A DNA stretch of 64,000 nt from Saccharibacter floricola DSM 15669 (GCF_000378165.1 NZ_KB899336.1:1-64000), one strand, 5' to 3'. Positions 8,965-18,288 are shown, numbered from the stretch's first letter. Numbers and translations are program-made. Notes: generated from the letters alone by a model not told the origin.

Positions 8965-10565
8965 AGAGACTGCGCCAGCCACTCCGCAACGCGAATGCCA
9001 TCAATCCCCGCAGAGAGAATGCCACCCGCATAGCCGGCCCCCTCTCCGGCGGGGAAGAGCCCACGCAAGGTAGGACTTTGGCCCGTTTTATCACGCGAAA
9101 TCCGCAAGGGAGATGATGTGCGCGTTTCGACACCGGTCATCACGGCATCGTCCATCGCATAGCCCTTAATCTTCCGCTCAAAGAGAGGAAGAGCCTCACG
9201 CAAACTTGCCACGACACAATCAGGCAAGCAACGCGCAAGATCTGTTGGTGTCACACCCGGCTGATAAGACGGCACCACACTCCCTAACTGCGTGGATGCC
9301 CGCCCAGCGAGAAAGTCCCCCACACGCTGGGCCGGTGCAAAGTAACGCCCACCTCCCGCTTGGAAAGCGGCCTTCTCCCAGTGTCGCTGGAAGGCAATAC
9401 CGCTTAACGCATGGTCGGGATAATCCACCCCAGGGCGCACCTCCACCACCATGCCGCTATTGGCGTTCCGCTCCGCACGGGAGTACTGGCTCATGCCATT
9501 GGTCACGACCTGCTCGGCCTCTGACGTTGCCGCGACCACTTGCCCACCCGGGCACATGCAAAAGGAATACACACCACGCCCTGTCGATGCATGATGAACC
9601 AGCTTATAATCCGCAGCGCCTAAGAGAGGATGCCCTGCTTGCGGCCCAAACCGCGCCACATCAATCACAGATTGCGGGTGCTCAATGCGCACCCCAATAG
9701 AGAAAGGCTTGGCTTTCATCTCCACGCCCAGCGTATCAAGCATCGCAAAGGTATCACGCGCTGAGTGCCCCACCGCTAAAATCACACGATCAGCAGGCAG
9801 CGTTTCTCCTGTTGAGAGGCACACCGCACGAAGACGCCGTTCGTCCCCCTCGCCCTCTGTGTCAAAGCCTTCAACGCGCGTCTCAAAGCGATACTCACCG
9901 CCCAGCTCCTCAATCTGCGCACGCAAGGACTGAACCACCGTTACGAGGCGAAACGTGCCAATATGAGGCTTAGAGAGATAGAGAATTTCCTCAGGCGCAC
10001 CCGCCTTTACAAACTCTTCCAGCACTTTACGCCCTAGAAAGCGCGGATCAGACACACCCGAATACAGCTTACCGTCTGAAAAAGTGCCAGCGCCGCCTTC
10101 GCCAAACTGCACATTACTCTCTGCGGTAAAGAGCGACTTTCGCCAGAGCGCAAAGGTGTCTGCTGTGCGGTTACGCACCGCACGCCCTCGCTCAATAATG
10201 ATCGGCTTCAGCCCCGCTTGGGCAAGAACAAGGGCGGCCAAAAGTCCGCACGGCCCAGCACCAATCACCACAGGACGCGATGTAAGCTGCCCCACGATAG
10301 AAGGCGGCGCCCAGCGCATATCGGGAGTGGGACGAATATGAGGGTCTTTCTGATGTTTCTGAAGGAGCGTTTCTTCTGACGCCACATCACAATCAAGCGT
10401 ATAGACCAGCTGAATCCGCCCACGTTTACGGGCATCATGCCCACGACGAAAGACATGATACGCACGCACATCCTCAGCCTTCACGCCTAAACGCGCGGCT
10501 AGGGCCTGCTCCAGTGCTTCATCAGTATGGTCAAGCGGTACAGCAAGGTTGCTGACACGAATCAT
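8961..10565 (-). CDS. FAD-dependent dehydrogenase, COG2509 type
   Basis: A 534-residue soluble flavoprotein. An N-terminal domain of about 85 residues with a ferredoxin-like feel (RRGHDARKRGRIQLVY) is followed by the dinucleotide-binding VIGAGPCGLLAALVLAQAG near residues 98-116 and an FAD C-terminal motif around FPAGEGAGYAGGI. The stretch NVQFGEGGAGTFSDGKLYSG is typical of the COG2509 family, whose reaction is not established. The frame can start at TTG 10568, but ATG 10565 shares one base with the stop of the upstream gene (TGATG), which argues for translational coupling and for this start. Paired with a UPF0114 membrane protein. Confidence 0.85.
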   Translation of the reverse strand: MIRVSNLAVPLDHTDEALEQALAARLGVKAEDVRAYHVFRRGHDARKRGRIQLVYTLDCDVASEETLLQKHQKDPHIRPTPDMRWAPPSIVGQLTSRPVVIGAGPCGLLAALVLAQAGLKPIIIERGRAVRNRTADTFALWRKSLFTAESNVQFGEGGAGTFSDGKLYSGVSDPRFLGRKVLEEFVKAGAPEEILYLSKPHIGTFRLVTVVQSLRAQIEELGGEYRFETRVEGFDTEGEGDERRLRAVCLSTGETLPADRVILAVGHSARDTFAMLDTLGVEMKAKPFSIGVRIEHPQSVIDVARFGPQAGHPLLGAADYKLVHHASTGRGVYSFCMCPGGQVVAATSEAEQVVTNGMSQYSRAERNANSGMVVEVRPGVDYPDHALSGIAFQRHWEKAAFQAGGGRYFAPAQRVGDFLAGRASTQLGSVVPSYQPGVTPTDLARCLPDCVVASLREALPLFERKIKGYAMDDAVMTGVETRTSSPLRISRDKTGQSPTLRGLFPAGEGAGYAGGILSAGIDGIRVAEWLAQSL

Positions 10566-11182
10566 CAATGTTTCTCCGAGTGCGACGTCTCACCCTGTGT
10601 GGGTTTATGTTCCGCAATCTTATCCATCACAGCAACCAGCACACCTGATACAACGAAGGCCATATGGATCCCCACGCTCCACGCGAGTGTCCTGTTCGTC
10701 ATACTATTGAGGCGGAGGAAATCAGCCAAAAGATGGATTGCAGACATGGCCACAATAGAGGCCATCAGCTTGACCTTAATATCACCAAACGTCACCTGCC
10801 CCATCCAACGCGGGTAATCGACATGATCGCGCAGATCGAGCCGTGAGACGTAATTTTCATAGCCTGCGAACATCACAATCAGCACAAGATTTGCCAAGAG
10901 GGCGAGATCAATCATGTCCAATACAGCAACAGACATGTCATCAAAATCCAAGCTTAAACAATGCAGAACGAGATGCACCATAAGCTGCATGAATTTAACC
11001 AACACCACCACTAATCCACCAACCAAGCCGGCATAAATCGGGGCGACAAGCCAACGCGTGCTAAAGAAGAGGCGCTCAAACCGATTTTCTAACCGGCCCA
11101 TTGATGACCCATGCGACGCCTCTTCCTGAGGAGGCATGTGTGGCGATACGGATGAGGAAGAAGAATGAGAAGGCTCTGTCAT
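10565..11182 (-). CDS. UPF0114 / YqhA-family inner-membrane protein
   Basis: A 205-residue membrane protein of the YqhA/TIGR00645 family, function unknown. The conserved start of the domain, ERLFFSTRWLVAPIY, lies near residue 30, followed by four hydrophobic segments (about 37-58, 80-100, 128-150 and 165-185). FAGYENYVSRLD between segments 2 and 3 is a family signature. A Ser-rich N-terminus precedes the domain. An 18-codon upstream extension is open, but the ATG at 11182 gives the expected N-terminus. Its TGA overlaps the ATG of the flavoprotein gene by one base. Confidence 0.87.
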   Translation of the reverse strand: MTEPSHSSSSSVSPHMPPQEEASHGSSMGRLENRFERLFFSTRWLVAPIYAGLVGGLVVVLVKFMQLMVHLVLHCLSLDFDDMSVAVLDMIDLALLANLVLIVMFAGYENYVSRLDLRDHVDYPRWMGQVTFGDIKVKLMASIVAMSAIHLLADFLRLNSMTNRTLAWSVGIHMAFVVSGVLVAVMDKIAEHKPTQGETSHSEKH

Positions 11183-11333
11183 AGGATGTCTCTTTAGGGG
11201 CTCTCTGTAAAAACGATCAAGGAAAAAGCGAAACACCCCCTCTCATGCTCCATCATGAACAGAGTTTTAGGGGCAAAAACCTTAAGGGCTGGCTATGCTA
11301 ACCTATACCTGATCCGTCGCTGTGTGATCCTTT

Positions 11334-12545
11334 ATGTTTCTGTGTCGAAACTTCCCAGCTTTGCTTGGCCTTCTGCTTGTTGTCTGTCATGCACGCCCAC
11401 TCTACGCACAAGCAGACACCTATCAGCATATGAGACATTTAGGAGCTTTAAACACTCCTAAAGACCTCCAAGATATTCGCCGCCTCATCGCCCAGAAAGC
11501 ACAACCTTGGTATGGCACATTTGTGATACTACGCCAGAATTCACATGACGCACCATCCTATAGCCCCCACCCGACTGACACTCTTATTCGTGGCACAGCT
11601 CCCCATCATCCTAAAGAAAACTATGCTACCCTCTTTAACGATGCTGCCGCAGCCTATGCGCTCGCGCTTGATTGGCGTCTCACAGGAGACACAACCCGAG
11701 GAGGAGCAGCGGCACGCATCCTAAACGCATGGGCACGCCATCTGCACCATATTGGCGGCACCTCTGATAAATATCTGGCATCAGGGCTCTACGGATACCA
11801 GCTCGCCATAGCCGCTGAAACATTACGAGATTTCCCGGCCTGGTCCCCTGCTGATCAGAAAACACTCAAGGACATGCTCCTTCATGTGTTTGTGCCCATG
11901 AATAAAGAGTTCCTCCACACCCATAATCACGCCAGCATTGATCATTATTGGGCGAATTGGGATCTCGCCACTCTCAATGCGCTCATGGCCATTGGAATTT
12001 ACACAGACCATCCTGATCTCTACCGCCTCGCAAAAGGTTATTTCCTTCACGGTCAAGGGAATGGGGCTCTGCATCAAGCCGCTTGGAAGCTTTACCCTCA
12101 AGAGCACCTCGCCCAATGGCAGGAAGCTGGACGAGACCAAGGACATACTCTCATGGGAATAGGTCTAGCAGGCACCTTATGCCAGATGGCCTGGATTCAA
12201 GGGGATGACCTTTTTGCAGCTGATCAGAATCGTCTTCTCGCTGCAGCACGTTATGTTGCACGCTATAATAGCGGGATGTCTGTACCCTATACCCCCTATC
12301 ATAACAGTGATGTCACCCAACCCTATATCGCCCCCAAAGGGCGCGGTCTGCTACGCCCTATTTGGGCTCTGTACGAAGGACATTACATGCGTCTCCTCCA
12401 CCAAAATGCTCCTGAAATTACATCTATTTATGAGAAAAACCCCATTGAAGGTGGAGGTGGGCAGTATGGCCCCAATAGCGGTGGATTCGACCAACTCGGC
12501 TACGGATCGCTCCTCTTTTTGACCGCCCATGCATTAGAGAAATGA
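11334..12545 (+). CDS. Alginate-lyase-family periplasmic protein
   Basis: 403 residues with a signal peptide (hydrophobic about 8-20, probable cleavage after LYAQA). The mature protein is a mostly helical (alpha/alpha)-toroid of the alginate lyase superfamily. The conserved NHASIDHYWANWD (about residues 198-210) carries the Asn/His pair used in catalysis by this fold, and QWQEAGRDQGHT (about 262-273) is the second conserved block. Such enzymes cut uronate-containing polysaccharides by beta-elimination. Acetic acid bacteria are not known for alginate, so the substrate may be an own or host-derived acidic exopolysaccharide. No polysaccharide operon surrounds it. The family is likely; the activity is inferred. 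Confidence 0.75.
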   Translation: MFLCRNFPALLGLLLVVCHARPLYAQADTYQHMRHLGALNTPKDLQDIRRLIAQKAQPWYGTFVILRQNSHDAPSYSPHPTDTLIRGTAPHHPKENYATLFNDAAAAYALALDWRLTGDTTRGGAAARILNAWARHLHHIGGTSDKYLASGLYGYQLAIAAETLRDFPAWSPADQKTLKDMLLHVFVPMNKEFLHTHNHASIDHYWANWDLATLNALMAIGIYTDHPDLYRLAKGYFLHGQGNGALHQAAWKLYPQEHLAQWQEAGRDQGHTLMGIGLAGTLCQMAWIQGDDLFAADQNRLLAAARYVARYNSGMSVPYTPYHNSDVTQPYIAPKGRGLLRPIWALYEGHYMRLLHQNAPEITSIYEKNPIEGGGGQYGPNSGGFDQLGYGSLLFLTAHALEK

Positions 12546-12572
12546 TCATATCTGAAAAGATCATTTTCTTTT
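12540..12572 (+). terminator. Weak stem-loop overlapping the alginate-lyase-like gene stop
   Basis: AAATGATC (12540-12547) pairs with GATCATTT (12559-12566) around an 11-nt loop and is followed by TCTTTT. The left arm includes the stop codon. The stem is AT-rich, so termination may be incomplete, but it is the only candidate before the CDF gene. Confidence 0.4.
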
Positions 12573-12670
12573 ATGGTTGTTCTCCTCTAGGAGGGTCATC
12601 CTTATATAAAGGTAAGCCCCCTACCGCCTAATGGCCTTCCTTACTGTCTTCACATGAGCAGAGCGTGGAT

Positions 12671-13720
12671 ATGACCAGCCAGCAGCCTTCCTGTTCCCAC
12701 TCCCATGGCCCTGATGCCCATCATCACGACCATGACCACACCCATCACCATGGCGGCGGACATCACCACCATGCCCCAACCTCCTTCGGGCTCATCTTCG
12801 TCTTGAGCATTGCGCTCAATAGCGCCTATATCATTGGGGAAGTCACATGGGGACTATGGGCGCACTCCCTCTCGCTCCTTGCAGATGCCGGCCATAATCT
12901 TTCCGATGTGCTGGGCTTGGGCGCAGCATGGCTAGCGCAGTCTCTCGCAAAACGTGCACCCTCTCAGCAATTTACCTATGGGCTCAAACGCGCCACGATT
13001 TTAACCGCGCTCGGCAATGCTATCATTCTCCTTCTCGTCACGGGTGGGATTATATGGGAGGCTATCCTCCTGCTCTTCCACCCTGAAAATGTGCACGGAC
13101 AAACAGTCAGTATCGTGGCCTTCATCGGTATCCTCGTTAATGGCGGGACGGCACTTCTGCTCATGCGCGGGGCTCATCATGACCTGAACATGCGTGGGGC
13201 TTTCCTCCACATGGCTTCCGATGCGCTGATGGCTCTCAGTGTGGTCATTGCCGGGGGGCTCATTATGCTCACAGGCTATACGATCATTGATCCATTGGTC
13301 AGCTTGGCCGTATCGGCTATTATCATTTGGAGCACATGGTCTCTTCTGCACCAATCACTCGGCCTTGCCCTTGATGGCGTGCCCGCTGGAACAGATATTG
13401 CCGAGGTCTCTCAAGCTCTGCGCAACATTCCCGGGGTTGCTGATAGCCACCATCTCCATATTTGGCCTGTCAGCACAACAGAAACAGCCCTCACCGTTCA
13501 TCTTGTGCTCAGCCCTTTCCCGACAACCTACTCCCTTACGGAAGGGGCAAAAGCAACACAGAAAATCTTGACAGAAGCACAACGACTATTACAGGAACGT
13601 TTCTCTATTGCGCATCCGACCTTTCAGATAGACCCTCTACCCGACACGTCACTCTGCGCCACAGAAAGCTGTTCATCTTCTCCTGAGCCAGATGCACCAC
13701 ACACACATGCCCATCCGTAA
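12671..13720 (+). CDS. Cation diffusion facilitator, ZitB/CzcD type
   Basis: An inner-membrane metal/proton antiporter, probably Zn2+ (also Co2+/Cd2+). The N-terminus is extremely His-rich (about 16 His in the first 40 residues). Six membrane segments follow; the segment-2 motif LLADAGHNLSDVLGLG and the segment-5 region HMASDALMAL carry the transport-site His/Asp residues. The C-terminal cytosolic domain has DSHHLHIWP. 349 residues from the ATG at 12671; an in-frame GTG lies two codons upstream. It is followed after 7 nt by a second CDF gene. Confidence 0.92.
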   Translation: MTSQQPSCSHSHGPDAHHHDHDHTHHHGGGHHHHAPTSFGLIFVLSIALNSAYIIGEVTWGLWAHSLSLLADAGHNLSDVLGLGAAWLAQSLAKRAPSQQFTYGLKRATILTALGNAIILLLVTGGIIWEAILLLFHPENVHGQTVSIVAFIGILVNGGTALLLMRGAHHDLNMRGAFLHMASDALMALSVVIAGGLIMLTGYTIIDPLVSLAVSAIIIWSTWSLLHQSLGLALDGVPAGTDIAEVSQALRNIPGVADSHHLHIWPVSTTETALTVHLVLSPFPTTYSLTEGAKATQKILTEAQRLLQERFSIAHPTFQIDPLPDTSLCATESCSSSPEPDAPHTHAHP

Positions 13721-13727
13721 CTGACAT

Positions 13728-14666
13728 ATGCCTTCTTCCCTGACCCCAACAGCGCCATCTCCCCTCCGCTTACGCATTGCTCGTCTGTCGATCTTTGTCA
13801 GCGTCATTGTCTTGGCCGTTAAATATAGCGCCTATTATGTCTCCGGCTCTGGAGCGCTTTTGTCTGATGCTATTGAGACGATCCTGAATGTCGTCGCCTC
13901 CATCGGCACATTATGGGCTGTTTCCTTCGCGGCTCGTCCTGCCGACGACAATCATCAATATGGACATGGGAAAGCAGAATATTTATGGGCTGTTATTGAA
14001 GGTGTTCTCGTCGTCCTTGCCGCTTTAGGTATTCTCCTCATCGCTTTGCATGACGCGTTCCACCCGATGCCCATTGACGCACCCTTTTTCGGAGTGACTC
14101 TCAATGCCCTCGCAGGGGTGATCAATTTAGTCTGGGCCCGGATCATGATCTCAATCGGGAGGCGCCATACCTCTCAAGCTCTGCTTTCAGCCGGTGAACA
14201 TGTGCAGTCAGACGTTTGGGCAAGCTTGGCCCTGCTTATTGGCGTTTCACTCATCCCGTTTGTCCATTGGAATGGCCTAGACCCGCTTCTCTCAGCGCTC
14301 GTCGCCCTTAATGTCCTCTGGACGGGCTTTTGCATGATGCGCCGCTCCATGTCTGGCTTGATGGATGAGGTCCCTTCTGCGGACTTAGTGGAAAAACTCC
14401 GTCTCCTGATCGCGCAAACAGGCACCGGCGCTCTTGAAGCGCATGATTTACGGATGCGCAAAGTCGGCTCTCTCTTCTTTGTCGAGTTTCACCTCGTCGT
14501 GCCGAACCATATGCAGATCACAGAAGCACATGATATTTGTGACCGTATTGAGGCCGCCTTCCGTCAGGAACTTGGGCAAGCCTCTATCCATATTCATGTA
14601 GAGCCTGAGAAAATGGCCAAACGCCACGAACCAGGTCAAAACAGCGTTCTCGTTCTTTCCTCTTAA
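13728..14666 (+). CDS. Cation diffusion facilitator, FieF-like
   Basis: A second CDF exporter, 312 residues, not a recent copy of the first: it lacks the His-rich arm and is closer to the FieF (Fe/Zn/Mn) group. Segment 2 reads LLSDAIETILNVVAS and the loop after segment 3 has NHQYGHGKAEYLWAVIEG, typical of FieF-type proteins. The segment-5 site is HVQSDVWASL. The C-terminal domain (LEAHDLRMRKVG, VEFHLVVP) is the usual regulatory dimerisation module. Co-transcribed with the preceding CDF gene, which suggests a shared metal-resistance unit with different ion ranges. Confidence 0.9.
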   Translation: MPSSLTPTAPSPLRLRIARLSIFVSVIVLAVKYSAYYVSGSGALLSDAIETILNVVASIGTLWAVSFAARPADDNHQYGHGKAEYLWAVIEGVLVVLAALGILLIALHDAFHPMPIDAPFFGVTLNALAGVINLVWARIMISIGRRHTSQALLSAGEHVQSDVWASLALLIGVSLIPFVHWNGLDPLLSALVALNVLWTGFCMMRRSMSGLMDEVPSADLVEKLRLLIAQTGTGALEAHDLRMRKVGSLFFVEFHLVVPNHMQITEAHDICDRIEAAFRQELGQASIHIHVEPEKMAKRHEPGQNSVLVLSS

Positions 14667-14744
14667 TCCCAGCCGGCAGCCTATAGGGTTTTCGTATCCT
14701 ATAAAGCACGCACGCGTTATAAATACCGCCACGTCCCCTTGACC

Positions 14745-14768
14745 CTCCTGCCTTTTAACTGGCAGGAG
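14745..14768 (+). promoter_or_regulatory. Perfect stem-loop in the leader of the CLC gene
   Basis: CTCCTGCC and GGCAGGAG pair perfectly around an 8-nt loop. No T run follows on either strand, so it is not a simple terminator. A TATAAA at 14718-14723 would place a transcription start near 14730, putting the hairpin in the 5' leader of the CLC gene about 60 nt before its start. Confidence 0.45.
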
Positions 14769-14826
14769 CGAACAGAGGTGCTGTGCACGCTAAATACTGC
14801 TCTTTTTCGTCTGGATATGCTGAGCC

Positions 14827-16230
14827 GTGGCCGATTCTGCCTCTTCCCCCTCGCCTTCTCGTCACTCTATGCGGCGGCGTAACCGTATTACGCACTTACG
14901 ACGCTCAGCCCGCACTCGAACGACCCAGTGGCGACGCTCCGTGCTCTGCTGGATTGCTGCGATTATTGTTGGCCTCGTCGCCGTCGGTTTTGCGGGCCTG
15001 GCAAACCAAGCCAGCCTCCTTTGCCATCGTCTGATGAGCTGGCATCCTTGGATCATGCTCATTGTCGCTCCGGCCGGCTTAGCCCTCTCAACATGGCTAA
15101 CACGCACTTTCTTCCAAGGTGCGCAAGGATCGGGTATCCCTCAAGCCATCGCGACCCTTCATATCGAAAATTTCAGTGTTGTTGACCGAATTTTAGCCCT
15201 ACGCACAGCTCTTGGGAAAATTCTTCTCACCACATTAGGTCTTGTCTGTGGCGCGTCCATCGGGCGTGAAGGCCCCACTGTGCAAGTAGGTGCTGCCATT
15301 ATGCACGCCTTCTCTCGCTTGATGGGCCATGCCAATATCTCTGCCAAACGTGGAATGATCCTTGCAGGTGGCGCAGCCGGAGTTTCAGCCGCGTTTAACA
15401 CCCCGCTTGCAGGGATTGTCTTTGCTATTGAAGAGCTCTCTCATTCTTTTGAGCAACGCACCTCTGGCACCACGCTGACAGGGGTTGTGCTCTCTGGTGT
15501 TACCGCGATCGCTCTCGTCGGTAATTACACCTATTTTGGCCATACAACCGTTGATGTGCCCATCGGCACAGCATGGATCGCTGTGTTGGCTTGTGGCATT
15601 TTAGGCGGACTAACTGGCGGTCTCTTTTCCGCTATCCTCATGAAAGCATCACAAGGACTGCCCGGCGCGTTCGGTCGTTTCACACGTGAACACCCTATCA
15701 GCTTTGCCGCCCTTTGTGGCCTCCTCCTCGCGATTATTGGGATCATCTCAGGGGGGGCGACCTATGGCACGGGGTATGAACAAGCACGCTCCATCATTGT
15801 AGGGCATGAGCATTACCCCGCGTCATTCTTCATCTATAAATATCTTGCAACGATTATTTCTTATTGCTCCGGCATTCCCGGCGGGCTATTTGCTCCATCC
15901 CTGTCTATTGGTGCATCTATTGGCGGCTGGGTCGCCCAATTTCTGCCTCATACCGCCCCGGGCGCCGTTGTTCTACTCGGGATGGTCGCGTATTTCTGCG
16001 GGGTTGTACAATCACCACTCACAGCAACCGTGATTGTGATGGAAATGTGCGATAACCAGCAAGTCACACTCGCCCTGCTGGCCACATCCTTCCTCGCTTT
16101 TGGTGTATCCCGCATGGTGTGCTCTCACTCGCTTTACAGTCGCTTGGCAGACCGTTTTATGGATGCACAAGAACAAACATTGCAAAAAAAGAACTTTGAG
16201 GACTACAAACAAAAGAAAAAACCAGAATAA
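14827..16230 (+). CDS. CLC-family chloride channel / Cl-/H+ antiporter
   Basis: A 467-residue integral membrane protein with the three CLC selectivity motifs: GSGIPQA (about residue 98), GREGPTVQVG (about 147, with the gating Glu) and GIPGGLFAPSLSIGA (about 350). The proton-pathway Glu is present in FAIEELSHSFE, so it is probably an antiporter, as in E. coli ClcA, rather than a channel. An Arg-rich N-terminal tail precedes the first helix. The start is uncertain: GTG at 14827, or ATG at 14869 which would remove 14 residues. The SPFH gene follows after 22 nt and may be co-transcribed. The family often serves in acid tolerance, fitting an acid-producing bacterium. Confidence 0.92.
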   Translation: MADSASSPSPSRHSMRRRNRITHLRRSARTRTTQWRRSVLCWIAAIIVGLVAVGFAGLANQASLLCHRLMSWHPWIMLIVAPAGLALSTWLTRTFFQGAQGSGIPQAIATLHIENFSVVDRILALRTALGKILLTTLGLVCGASIGREGPTVQVGAAIMHAFSRLMGHANISAKRGMILAGGAAGVSAAFNTPLAGIVFAIEELSHSFEQRTSGTTLTGVVLSGVTAIALVGNYTYFGHTTVDVPIGTAWIAVLACGILGGLTGGLFSAILMKASQGLPGAFGRFTREHPISFAALCGLLLAIIGIISGGATYGTGYEQARSIIVGHEHYPASFFIYKYLATIISYCSGIPGGLFAPSLSIGASIGGWVAQFLPHTAPGAVVLLGMVAYFCGVVQSPLTATVIVMEMCDNQQVTLALLATSFLAFGVSRMVCSHSLYSRLADRFMDAQEQTLQKKNFEDYKQKKKPE

Positions 16231-16252
16231 CATCCTGAAAGCTGGGTTCTTT

Positions 16253-17167
16253 ATGGTTCCTTTTCTCATTGTCCTTTGCGCTATTGCCTTTGGCGTTTTG
16301 CTTTATATTTGGCAGCATATCTTTGTCGTCCACGGACAAACGGCTCTCGTGACCGAACAATTTGGTGTGCCCATTAAACGGGCTCTCTACCCGGGGCTAC
16401 GCATCTTGCTGCCTTTCCGCCGGGTCGTAAACCGCGTGGATCTCAAACAAACGCAGATTGAACGCAACAGCCAAGTAAAAACACAGGATGACGCGTTTCT
16501 CTCTATTCAATGGGTGGTTCGCTTCAGTGTCAAACCAACTGATGAAGCCATTCTGGCCTATACCTACAAGGTGGCTGATCCCGTCAGTCAGCTCATCTGG
16601 CGCGTAGAAAATGAGCTGCGCCAGATTATTCACTCCATGACTTTACAAGACCTCTACGCGCAAAAAGACCAGATCTCACAGCGTATTATTGGCGATCAGG
16701 CTAAAAATGCCCTCGAAACCGGCATGCAGATTGATGATGTGGTGATTGAGCAACCCATGCCGCCACCCGATGTCATGGCGGCCATGAATAACCAAATCGC
16801 CGCTCTGTCACGCCAGAAAGCCGCCGCGGCTGAGGCAGAAGCAGAACGTCTGCGGCGCGTTGGACTCGCCAAAGCAGAAAGTGAAAGTAAGGAGCTGCAA
16901 GGCCAAGGGATCGCCAAACAACGCCTCGCTATTGCGACAGGCTTCAAGGAAAGCTTTGAGCTTATGCAAGAAGGGCTTCCTTCTGCTTCGTCTCATGAGA
17001 TTATGACATTGATGCATAAAACCATTGAGGCAGATATGGTCTCTACCGCATCTGCCGATGGGAAATCGACGATCATTTTCATCCCCACCGGCATGACAAC
17101 CAATGGCAATGCAGGCTCGCTTGCTTCCCTCGCAACACAACTTAGAAGCGAACAAAAGGCCGTATAG
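16253..17167 (+). CDS. SPFH-domain (stomatin/HflC-like) membrane protein
   Basis: 304 residues: one N-terminal membrane anchor (about 2-22), an SPFH/band-7 domain (about 30-190), then an Ala/Glu-rich coiled coil (KAAAAEAEAERLRR) and a short tail. Such proteins form large oligomers at the inner membrane that organise lipids or scaffold proteases and channels. The frame is open much further upstream inside the CLC gene, but the ATG at 16253, 22 nt after the CLC stop with GAAAG ahead, is the sensible start. No NfeD partner is next to it. A bidirectional terminator follows. Confidence 0.88.
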   Translation: MVPFLIVLCAIAFGVLLYIWQHIFVVHGQTALVTEQFGVPIKRALYPGLRILLPFRRVVNRVDLKQTQIERNSQVKTQDDAFLSIQWVVRFSVKPTDEAILAYTYKVADPVSQLIWRVENELRQIIHSMTLQDLYAQKDQISQRIIGDQAKNALETGMQIDDVVIEQPMPPPDVMAAMNNQIAALSRQKAAAAEAEAERLRRVGLAKAESESKELQGQGIAKQRLAIATGFKESFELMQEGLPSASSHEIMTLMHKTIEADMVSTASADGKSTIIFIPTGMTTNGNAGSLASLATQLRSEQKAV

Positions 17168-17181
17168 AAAACCGTCTTTTT

Positions 17182-17226
17182 TGAAACGCTCTCCCCTCAT
17201 CATACAGGGGGAAAGCGTTTTCATTC
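17182..17226. terminator. Bidirectional intrinsic terminator between SPFH and WD40 genes
   Basis: AACGCT and TCCCC on the left pair with GGGGA and AGCGTT on the right (11 bp with one internal mismatch). TTTTC follows on the plus strand, and the T tract at 17177-17182 is read as A on the minus strand. It separates convergent genes. Confidence 0.7.
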
Positions 17227-18288
17227 TTACCCGTGAGCGGACAAGTCCACCACACCGACATACCCTTCTTCTGTTCCGAAGATGAGCGCCCCACCTTGGG
17301 GTGTAAATGTAAGCGATGTCACGGCGCCACGGTTCACACCACCGCTACGCTGACCATTACACATCGGCAGAATCCGCCCTTCGTCACCACCAACTTCTGC
17401 TAACAGAACGGTTCCGTCCTCAAAGCCGATCGCAACGATATCATCGGTTGGATGCGTTTTGACCACTGTCGTAAACAAGCCCGGCAGACGCGCAAGCTCC
17501 ATCGGGGCTTTGCCCATCGGACCACCACCAAAGAAGGGCCACAATACGGCCGCATCTGCCCCCGATGTCGCCAACCAACGCCCTTTCCGGGTAAAATCCA
17601 TTGAGCCAATTTTACGTGGATAGCCGCTCATGCGCATATTATGCCCATCGGAGAGACGCCAACCATGCAGCTCATTTTCCTGCATACTGGTCACAACCGC
17701 TTCACCACCGGGGTGCATACACAACCCGGTATGGCTGCCTTTCCATGTCAAAGAATGCACATTCGCATCCTTGGACTGCACAAACCAGAGCGAAACGCCA
17801 TTATAGTGCGACGCCGCCAGACGCCGCCCTTTAGCATCAAAGGCCAAACCACTAATGGCAGAAGGATGCTCAAGCGATTTCAGGTCTTCTGTGCCCCCCG
17901 CCTCACGCAAGCTCACCTGCTTTTTACATGAAAACGCGTAATGCGTGGACGTACTCGCAAGACAATCAATCCAGCCGCGGCCTTTATGCAGCTCCGTGGC
18001 CGTGCCATCAGCCGCAAGACTGACCACGCGTCCATCCTCACCACCACTCAGGAAGCTGTCTTCACCGCAGCCTTGGGCAAAGCTGAGCGCGCCATCATGA
18101 ACAGACACCACGCGCCATTCATCGCTTTGACGCATGGTCTCGCGGGCCATGAGCACAGCATCACCATCGATCGTCAAAGCGGCAAGAGTCTGACCATCAC
18201 GACTGACTTGCACACCGACAATGGGCGCCTCAAAGCAGCGCTCTGCACCGCGTGTTTCTAAGAGGCTTTTGGTCATCTCACTCATCAT
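17227..18288 (-). CDS. WD40-repeat protein coupled to a COG0523 GTPase
   Basis: A 353-residue beta-propeller with about seven degenerate WD-type blades, for example ALSFAQGCGEDSFLSGG, GLAFDAKGRRLAASH, SMDFTRKGRWLATSG and SLTFTPQGGALIFGT. No signal peptide or enzyme domain, so a scaffold in the cytosol. Its ATG at 18288 shares one base with the TGA of the upstream GTPase gene (TGATG); two in-frame ATGs and an upstream GTG also exist. Fixed pairing with a CobW-like metal GTPase is seen in alphaproteobacteria, which points to a role in zinc allocation, but the mechanism is unknown. Confidence 0.85.
   Translation of the reverse strand: MMSEMTKSLLETRGAERCFEAPIVGVQVSRDGQTLAALTIDGDAVLMARETMRQSDEWRVVSVHDGALSFAQGCGEDSFLSGGEDGRVVSLAADGTATELHKGRGWIDCLASTSTHYAFSCKKQVSLREAGGTEDLKSLEHPSAISGLAFDAKGRRLAASHYNGVSLWFVQSKDANVHSLTWKGSHTGLCMHPGGEAVVTSMQENELHGWRLSDGHNMRMSGYPRKIGSMDFTRKGRWLATSGADAAVLWPFFGGGPMGKAPMELARLPGLFTTVVKTHPTDDIVAIGFEDGTVLLAEVGGDEGRILPMCNGQRSGGVNRGAVTSLTFTPQGGALIFGTEEGYVGVVDLSAHG

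Noticed and set aside
12671-14666. The two adjacent CDF genes as a recent tandem duplication
   Set aside because: They differ in length, metal motifs and N-terminal His content, so they are old paralogues of different subfamilies.
16100-16252. Extended N-terminus of the SPFH protein inside the CLC gene
   Set aside because: The extra 51 codons overlap the CLC coding region and would bury the membrane anchor; the family starts at the ATG 16253.
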